Origin: Pyricularia pennisetigena
Taxonomy: Eukaryota; Ascomycota; Sordariomycetes; Magnaporthales; Pyriculariaceae
Reading direction: 5' to 3'
Length of the DNA: 64,000 bases
Assembly: GCF_004337985.1 (NCBI RefSeq)
Contig: NW_021940920.1
Location: forward strand, 1 to 64,000
Of the stretch, positions 57,288-64,000 are shown piece by piece. The number at the start of each line of letters is the position of its first letter. Within the stretch, counting starts at the first letter, position 1. A program made the translations under genes and the position numbers. The notes beneath the pieces were generated by a model that did not search any database, was not told where the DNA came from, and was given only the letters and a program-made list of their open reading frames with translations.

Positions 57288-57976
57288 ATGCCGTCATTTT
57301 CTATTCTCCGACGGTCGGCTAAAGACAGAAAGCAGTCGGTCTCTGCGAGCGATTCGACAACCCACAGCGCCGGATCGACAAGCCCCGATTTTAACCAAGA
57401 GACCGGCGTCGGCAGCGAAAGAGAAAGGCGAGGGTCGGCGCGGGAACTAATTCAGGACCTCATCAACCGGTCAATTCGAGGGGCCGGTAGGTCAGGGTCG
57501 GCCTCTGCAGCTTCTTCCAGTGGCAATTTGAATTCAACACCATCCGTGGGTTTTGCAACACTAGGGGCAACTGGGACCCCTCGGCCAGGGCGGGGAAAGC
57601 CCTGCGATGTTGAGCCAGCAAAGACGGGTCTAGCGGTAAGCCAACCTCCCAGTCATGCCATGCTCCTCTTCCCCACACTTTGATCTCCTCTCCAAGTCAG
57701 ACCACTGCATCTTTTACAGTAGTAGCACAGCACGTACCCAAGCACCCCGTCAAATCCCCTACTGCTATGACACACGACAATTCCATGGCCTGGTTCACTT
57801 CGGGAGACCCCATCCATCCCAAGCCCATCCAGCAGTACTTGGCTGGGCGCGTGATCAATATACGCTCTGGGTGGTTCCTGCATCAATCGTATGACGAGGA
57901 CGCCTCAAAAACCGAATCAATTGCTGGGCCCCGACCACTTCAATGCCAATTGATTCTTTTCACCACCTCGGGCTAG
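57288..57976 (+). CDS. Unrecognised small protein, two-exon model
   Basis: Exon 1 57288-57635 (MPSFSILRRSAKDRKQS, Ser/Arg-rich, then RELIQDLINRSIRGAGRSGS) and exon 2 57701-57976 with a 65-bp intron (GTAAGC...GTCAG), phase 0, give 207 aa. Exon 2 has good coding character: VPKHPVKSPTAMTHDNSM, WFTSGDPIHPKPIQQYLAG and RSGWFLHQSYDEDAS. The last ~15 codons before the stop are less convincing; an alternative donor (GTATGA near 57887) could start a further intron. I do not recognise a family. It could be a separate gene or an alternative 5' part of the next gene on the same strand, but no splice linking them was found. Confidence 0.45.
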
Positions 57977-58576
57977 CATCCCCATCTTGTGTCCAATGGC
58001 ATGAGCATTGTTAGCATCGAGGGTCCCCTATACCCCAGCTACTACCTTCTGCAGACTGCCCACAAACCTAGAGAAGAAAAATCATATGCTCAGCCCAATC
58101 TTCATCCCACCTTAGACAGACCCTTGATCTATTCTAGTCCCGATCTGAAGTGAATTCGGCAACTGTTCAGCCGTCGAAGCACGAGGGGGCCCGCAAAGCT
58201 GCAGCGCCCTGTCCCTCAGTACTGCATCCAAGTGTTGCAGTCCTCGCATGTGGCCAATTCTTCACCTCTCCGCTAGTCACAACCAGCTTCATTCGCCTTT
58301 GACAGACGAACATCTCCTGGCGGAATTGTGCACCGCACATGGTTGATCAATGCGTGCCAGGGCAGCACAGATACAATAGCCATCGAATGGAAGAACTACA
58401 AGCTAACCTATGCACCCCAACCCGACCATCTCTCGGGTTTGTGTTGCACGTTATAAAAGTCACCACCCCTTAGTCCACGGTCTCCTCTCAACGCAAACAA
58501 GCCGCTACCCTCTCCCCCACCTGCGGGAAGTGAAGAGCCAGTAAAACCCAAGCCGGTGCTGAAGCTCGCACGCATC
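57977..58576. promoter_or_regulatory. Promoter and leader of the 1,015-aa protein gene
   Basis: Includes a TTATAAAAG TATA-like sequence at about 58451 and a CT-rich stretch (CTCTCCCCCACC) just before the start. Confidence 0.4.
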
Positions 58577-61500
58577 ATGTCCACTCTTAGCGATACGGAA
58601 CTAGAGAAGCTCTTCTCCGGCGCCCCACAGTTCTTTGCCCGCTCAGAGGGCGTAAATACCGGCGCCCCGAACCCGAGCGTCGCCTTTCCGTGGGACGAGG
58701 CACTCGAGATCCGCGACCTGACAGATCATGCCCAGATCGAGGACGAGGCATGGGGGTGTGCGACGGCCTTGCCGCATCTCGTGCGGAGCCCTCGGCGGCG
58801 CAGCAGCGCTTCGAGCATTGGCAAGATAAAGCGAGCACATTTCTATCCGAAGTGCCGGGAACGGCCGAACATGCTGAGCATGCAAGGTCTTGAGAAGGGC
58901 ACAGTAGGCTTTTCAGCGGCGCTGGAGCTGTCGGCTGCCGACGCTCTTCAAGAAGAACAGTATGGATTTGAAAGCGCAGGAGGTCGCCGACCTGATCCCA
59001 TCATCGAGGCACGACAGAAGATGTTGACTTCCAAGGATGGACTGCGATATCTCGAAGAACCGGCAATAATGGAGCAACTGATCAAAAACGGGCGGAGATA
59101 TGCTACCAATGACATAAGAGATAATATGCTCTCGACCGACTTGTATAATGAACTCTTCCTGCACATCCTTCACCCGCCAACTCGAGTCCTTGACCACCAA
59201 GACCCTTATAGCCTCTCCGTCCAGATTCAAGCCTTACTGAAGGTGCTCAACACGCCCAACGTATGGGTTGACTTCTCTCATGTCGAATGGCGCATCCGCC
59301 TGGGCCAGGTTCTCTGGGGCAGTCCCAGTATAGCTGACGCCGAGGACCTTATCGATGGCGAAGAACATGATGGGGGCGATAGCATCGAAGCAAGATCTGA
59401 GGAACGATACTGGTTATTATTGCAGATTCTTCTGGCATGCGAGCTCTGGATCAGGTTGGACGCTATAGTCGAAGCCGATGATGCAGGGACAGAACATATC
59501 AAGCCCCGTGAGATCTATCGGTTTCAACAAGAAGCCAAGACCGCAGTCAAATGGTCGATGCTGCTGGCTAAGTCATGGCTTGAAAACATAGAAATAACGA
59601 AAGTTGAAGAAGGCCTTAAACCGGATGAGGGAGCCACACGGCATTCTAGTGCGGGATGGCTTGCAACTTTCACGAAGCGGCTGTCTCTGGCCAGTGATAA
59701 CGGTGATAAAAGCCACGCATCACTCGCACCAGGGTCGCGACCATTGAGCCATGCCGCAGCTGATCATCCAGCGTACGATATGAGAGGGAAACACGGCCAA
59801 CGGCAGGTAGATGGGCTGACGCACTTCGCACGTCGGCTCAAGTGGCCAGGAATCGATGCATACGAAGCCCGAATTTCCAACAACGTCCGAGCAGTTTCGG
59901 AGAAGACTCCTTTGAACACCCCCCTTGCGAGCCCTGCGTCCGACATGGCCTCATACTTTGGATCAGCCGCCGTTGCGGGAAACGGCAACAGTGCAAAGAC
60001 CTCAATGCACATAGCTGATCAAATTCGCCGTCAACCATCAAAGCGCAGGAAAGTTGCCGCAGCATTGCACCCCGCGGGTTGGCTTTCTAAGAGCTACGTT
60101 TCGGGACTTATGCTGCCAGGGGAAGGTCTCAGCCACTTTTTAATGTCGACGCTCTTGGAAAACGATACAGAGGCCATGGCTAAATTGGGCCCAATGGCAA
60201 ATCTCTGTGGTGGTTTTGTGTACAGCGGAAAGAGTTTCTGGAGCACCTCGTGTATTGTTGGCCGCGTTATTGCCGCTGGGAAGGGCTCTGTCGAATGTAT
60301 GGGATGGATCTCAAGCGATATAACTCCAGATGGTCTGTCAGACGGATGGGTGAACGTAGAGGTAGCGGACGTTCCTGGTAAGTGATCAAATCTGGCTCAA
60401 ACCTCCTGGACGCTAGGCTTTTTGCTGACTATACACCCCCGGATTATAGGGGAGTCATCTCATCTTGGGAGACAGGCGCGAATTTGGGGCAAGGCAGCCA
60501 TTGAACGGCAATCTTCCGTCCTAGGTGACGGCGATCTGGGCTCAGTTCTTCCCGCCGACTTTATCATCCCGTTCGAGAATCTTTACAAGGGGCTGCCCCC
60601 GCCAGCTCTGTGGATTGAACTCAAGGCTCTGAAACTGTTCGCCCGGGCTGACTCTGGATGCACCACCCCAGCAGTGGAGTTGAGCACTCCCCTGACGCAG
60701 CTGACTGAGACCACGGCTAGCAGCAGCAAAACCTGGCCAGAGATTAAAACTTATCCAGCAGCTGTTAAATTCACTGTAGGGAAGATCGACGATTACACAG
60801 ACTACGGGGATGGACCGGGAGACGATGGGGATCTCGAAAAAGACTATACATTCAACCTCACGCATGATGTCTACTTTGCCACGGCCCATCCCTGTGTCCC
60901 ATCTCAACACGTCAAGGTCCTGAAATCACCCTCGAGTCCCACCATTCAACAAATCGATTTAGAGTCTAGCGCCGACAGTAGCAACAACGAAAACTTTTCC
61001 AACAAGCGCTCATGCCCAGTCAACATTACCGGCCACCCTCTCCACAAATACTATACTTATACCGCAATCCACCTCTCTGAGCTTCTCGACCGCCGCGATT
61101 CGACCTTGGATGACCTACTCAACAACCCCGGCCCTAACGAGGCATATCGTCGTCCATCGGTAGCGCCTGGACCGCATGGGAACAAGACTGCTCGGGTTCT
61201 GGTCGTAGACTGCATCACAGGCTTCCAATCGCTGCCTCAGGCGCACGAAATCCCACTATCCCCTGTCGTCAGCCGATCCAGCTCGCTGAACATATCGACT
61301 TGGGAAGCCTCGCCACCCAGGATGCAAGTACCAGTCTTGCAGGAGCCGTCCCCGCCGCCGCGCTCGGCATTTGCGGCTGCATTTGCTGCGGCCTCTTCTA
61401 CTGGTAGCAACGATACTACGAGCTTGAAAACAACATCCCCAATTAACACTAATAACATTGATGTAGACGTCAAGGGCATCGCCGTTAGTGGAGCTATACC

Positions 61501-61696
61501 CGAATCGCCGGGACACAAGATGCACTCAGAGACGCGAAGGCGCCAGTTCGGCTCCGACATGGAAATTCTTATCCGAGCGCTCTGTGCTGAGAAGGGCTGG
61601 AATGCTCTTGTCAGTCGCAGGCGCAGAGGATGCCTGGCCTGTGCGATTCGTGAGGCAGGGGCTCTTGGGTGGAAAGTCATCATCAGGGTCGACTAG
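58577..61696 (+). CDS. Large protein of unknown function, conserved-looking
   Basis: Exon 1 58577-60377 and exon 2 60450-61696, with a 72-bp intron (GTAAGT...TTATAG), in phase, give 1,015 aa from the ATG MSTLSDTELEKLF. The N-terminal half is globular with long helical runs (YWLLLQILLACELWIRLDAI, AVKWSMLLAKSWLENIE). A bipartite basic motif (RRQPSKRRKVAAALHP, ~residue 483) suggests nuclear import. It is followed by a compact domain with GLMLPGEGLSHFLMSTLLEN and CGGFVYSGKSFWSTSCIVGRV. Exon 2 has a disordered Ser/Pro middle and a striking basic end, EKGWNALVSRRRRGCLACAI. I know of no function for it; the even coding quality across 3 kb makes the gene itself certain. No membrane segment or catalytic signature is evident. 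Confidence 0.8.
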
Positions 61697-61796
61697 GAGT
61701 AGACCTTGGCGAGCTAGAGTTATTGCATCATCCGCACTGACTTGTATGTTTTGAGTCTTGTGCTTGCTTGTCTTGTTTGTCTTTCTACATGCTCCT

Positions 61797-61834
<38 letters not shown>

Positions 61835-62483
61835 TCAAGCAGCAACGTTGGTAATGAATGATGGAAGCGATTTGCAATTTTTTTTCATAGTAAACACGGC
61901 AGGCATACATGTTAAAAGATAGGAGATATATGGAATATGTTTGTAAGAAAAAAGGCATACTGAGGAGGTTGGGGCGCTGCTTTGTCGTCCGAGATACCCT
62001 CTTTCCTTTCTATCTCAACTCTTGAATATAGTAGTCTCCGCTCTTGGCACAAGTATCAGTATGTGAAATGCGGATTAGATATGACAGCATAGTAGTCAAC
62101 TAGGTATAGCAAAGAATCATGGCTCCTGATTGTCGTAAACTGATGATACGGAGCTGACAGTTGGGGAAAACGTGATCAGAGTGATATACTGAAACGTGTT
62201 CAATTCTGGTACTATAACCAGGGTCTTGGCAATTCGGTGCTGGTGTGTGTTTTCGGGAGGCGTTATTCCGAGTAAATCTGGTCTTTCAATAGTAAAGACA
62301 AAATGAAAGGGGGTATCGTATCTGATTGAACTGTGCATGCTTGCGGCCAATAGGCAGCCGCCCGCGTTGTATTCATATGCAGTTAGTGTAACATAAATGC
62401 AGATTGCCACGCATCTAAGCTAAATGTTGAGGCAGAAGCTACAAAGCAGAGGAATGCAAATCTTAGCACTATTCATCATCTCT
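61697..62483. other. Convergent spacer with a T35 tract
   Basis: Lies between the 3' ends of the large gene and the CREG gene. A run of 35 T residues (61799-61833) is the longest homopolymer in the window. No gene. Confidence 0.6.
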
Positions 62484-63320
62484 TCACAGATCCGCAAGCT
62501 CCCTAGTGCTCCACTCCTTCCATCCGGGCTTCTCGCCTGGAAGGCGCAAAGATTCCCACTCTTCCCTCGTCACGTCCTTCCACTCTTCGACCGGAATCCA
62601 GCCAATGTAAGCGCGATCGCCAAAGCCACCGACCCAGTACACATTGGTCACTACAAGGCGCACCCACTCAGCCTCGTGGATCGGGTTCCCCGGGAGCCAG
62701 TACTTGGCGTCCGGGTGGGTGTTGACGTAGCATGTCGCCACGCTCAAGTGCTTTGCCGGCTCAATCTTCTCGAGGTAACCCATGAGCGAGAAGCGCGGAA
62801 GGTTGGCGGCAGAGTACGGCACGGTGTCGGGGCGATGCTCCTCGGCGCTGCCGCCAACACCCAAAAAGCTCAAGAGGCTCGACGCCCACGAGGTTGATTT
62901 GATGCGCCTGCTAGGCGGGTAGGGCGGAACCCAGGCCAGCGCCAGGCTGATGTTGCTCCCGTGCGCGACGTTGCGGAACGACGTTCCGATCTTGAGGGAG
63001 AGGATGGTCGGGTTTCCGCCTTCCTCGCAGTCGGCGATGTAGTCGTTCAAGCCGATCGGGATACCGGCGACTTCCGGGTGGCTCTGAGACGCGGGGAAGA
63101 CGGTGGAGAAGGTTGCCAGTGGGGTGAGTGCGAGGATCCGCCGCGCCATGGCGGCCGATTCGCGCGAGGTCGGGATTCTGATGGACGAGTCGGAGGCCGG
63201 TGGGTTCGAGAAAACGTATGCGGGATTTGAAGGCGGCGGCGGCGGTCCCTCGGAGCCTGGGGCAGCTGCCGCGTTTGCCGCGGACGAGGCGAGGAGGAGC
63301 AGGATGCCGGAGAGTTTCAT
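62484..63320 (-). CDS. Secreted CREG-like (FMN-binding split-barrel fold) protein
   Basis: The intronless ORF encodes 278 aa. MKLSGILLLLASSAANAAAA is a clear signal peptide. After a Pro-rich linker the CREG/pyridoxamine-oxidase-like barrel begins: ESAAMARRILALTPLATFST, GIPIGLNDYIADCEEGGNP, then MGYLEKIEP and HPDAKYWLPGNPIHEAEWVR, and VYWVGGFGDRAYIGWIPVEE near the end, as in the CREG beta-barrel family. Animal CREG is a lysosomal/secreted glycoprotein that has lost the flavin chemistry; fungal members are secreted proteins of unknown role. One N-glycosylation site is likely at SNIS. Full length, with no anomalies. Confidence 0.88.
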   Translation of the reverse strand: MKLSGILLLLASSAANAAAAPGSEGPPPPPSNPAYVFSNPPASDSSIRIPTSRESAAMARRILALTPLATFSTVFPASQSHPEVAGIPIGLNDYIADCEEGGNPTILSLKIGTSFRNVAHGSNISLALAWVPPYPPSRRIKSTSWASSLLSFLGVGGSAEEHRPDTVPYSAANLPRFSLMGYLEKIEPAKHLSVATCYVNTHPDAKYWLPGNPIHEAEWVRLVVTNVYWVGGFGDRAYIGWIPVEEWKDVTREEWESLRLPGEKPGWKEWSTRELADL

Positions 63321-64000
63321 CGTAGCGACAGTCCTTTAGAATTATCGGAGGAGGTCAAAGCCCGGAGAACAATGGGACAGGTTGAAGCGGAGAAGGTCTA
63401 GGGAGGAATGATAGTTTGCGGGTTGGAGATAGACTTGCTATTTAACCTCGACAGGAAGTGTGACTAAGTGATATACTACGTAAGTGTTGGAAAGGATTGG
63501 AAGATTTCTGTAGTGGCAACGCTGGGCTGTCAACCGAAGATGGTCTCATGAGGGGAAAGGATCAAGGCATGATCCCTGGGCCGGGCCCGACAAGGGACAA
63601 GCGAAACGGTTCAACGGTGGGGCGGCGTCGGACTTTAGCGCTCTTGGCTGGGCTGGCATCGTGACTTGTTGGCTTGGCGACAAGTTTTGTTAATGAAGGA
63701 GAACGACATACTTAAGCTTGGAAACCCCCAGAAGAAGACAGTAGTTGTCCAACCGAGTTATTTCGAATTCCACGGACCCTTGCTGGAAGAACCAATCTCC
63801 ATCAAGTTCAAGCTCTTGGAAATGCATCTGCCGTGCATCCTGTCACTCAACGCCACTTGAGGAAGCCCCACAATAGTGTGAAGTAGGTGGAGCCATCCGC
63901 AGATGCCAAGACATCTAATCAATCAGATCAGTTGATGCCTGAGGCCCCAATAAATGCCGTTGCCTCGACTTGGTATGCTTGTCTGGCGTGCTGGCTTGCA
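63321..64000. other. Promoter region of the CREG gene and window end
   Basis: The promoter of the CREG gene should lie in the first few hundred bases. A 64-codon plus-strand frame at 63666-63860 has no good ATG start at its beginning and no recognisable domain; I do not call it. Confidence 0.3.

Noticed and set aside
1..64000. CRISPR arrays, bacterial operons, riboswitches
   Set aside because: The window is clearly eukaryotic (spliceosomal introns, nuclear gene families). The regularly spaced repeats are TPR-coding units and a minisatellite, not CRISPR.

Overview
The window looks like a chromosome segment of a filamentous ascomycete, most likely a Magnaporthe/Pyricularia-type Sordariomycete. 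Three things point there: short 60-130 bp introns with GTAAGT/GTGAGT donors and CTAAC/CTAAT branch sites; fungal-specific families (STAND/NLR proteins, HET, Helo-like, FHA, pogo/Fot1 transposase); and an intact transposon whose size (1,858 bp) and ORF (535 aa) match what I recall of Pot2 of the blast fungus. The species call is inference.

The first ~30.5 kb is an accessory, rearranged region built largely from parts of fungal NLR (NB-ARC/TPR) genes and mobile elements. In order it holds: a frameshifted NB-ARC/TPR relic followed by an in-frame HET::PNP::TPR patchwork (0.5-3.1 kb); a kinase-like relic (3.6 kb); a four-exon gene on the minus strand (4.8-8.9 kb) whose second exon is split by the Pot2-like element (5848-7705); relics of an FHA protein, a TPR protein, an aminotransferase and a kinase (9.3-12.4 kb); an apparently intact Helo-like-domain gene (13.4-14.7 kb); a decayed NLR 3' end (14.9-15.2 kb); a PNP/NB-ARC/TPR gene lacking its first PNP segment (15.7-18.7 kb); a second, 5'-truncated NLR with eight near-identical 42-aa TPRs (19.5-21.3 kb); solo LTR-like repeats and a transposase relic flanking a small secreted cysteine protein (21.3-25.3 kb); a complete PNP/NB-ARC/TPR gene with only two full TPRs (27.3-29.9 kb); and a last PNP relic (30.1 kb). 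The 19.5-21.3 kb and 28.9-29.9 kb genes form a near-perfect inverted duplication.

From ~31.6 kb the window becomes an ordinary core-genome landscape: a divergent 5S rRNA-like locus; an F-box-like protein (32.1-33.3); the mitochondrial Mg2+ channel MRS2 (34.0-35.9); a Pho85-type (PCL) cyclin (39.6-41.8) with a very large upstream intergenic space; a DEAD-box RNA helicase (48.5-50.5); the ribosome-biogenesis factor IPI1 (52.1-53.3), divergent from a roadblock/LC7 dynein light chain (53.8-54.4); a small unrecognised gene (57.3-58.0); a 1,015-aa conserved-looking unknown protein (58.6-61.7); and a secreted CREG-like protein (62.5-63.3).

The core genes are housekeeping and need not work together. 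The accessory genes share a theme: nonself recognition or programmed cell death (HET, PNP-NB-ARC-TPR, Helo-like N domain), with repeated breakage and recombination of the modules.
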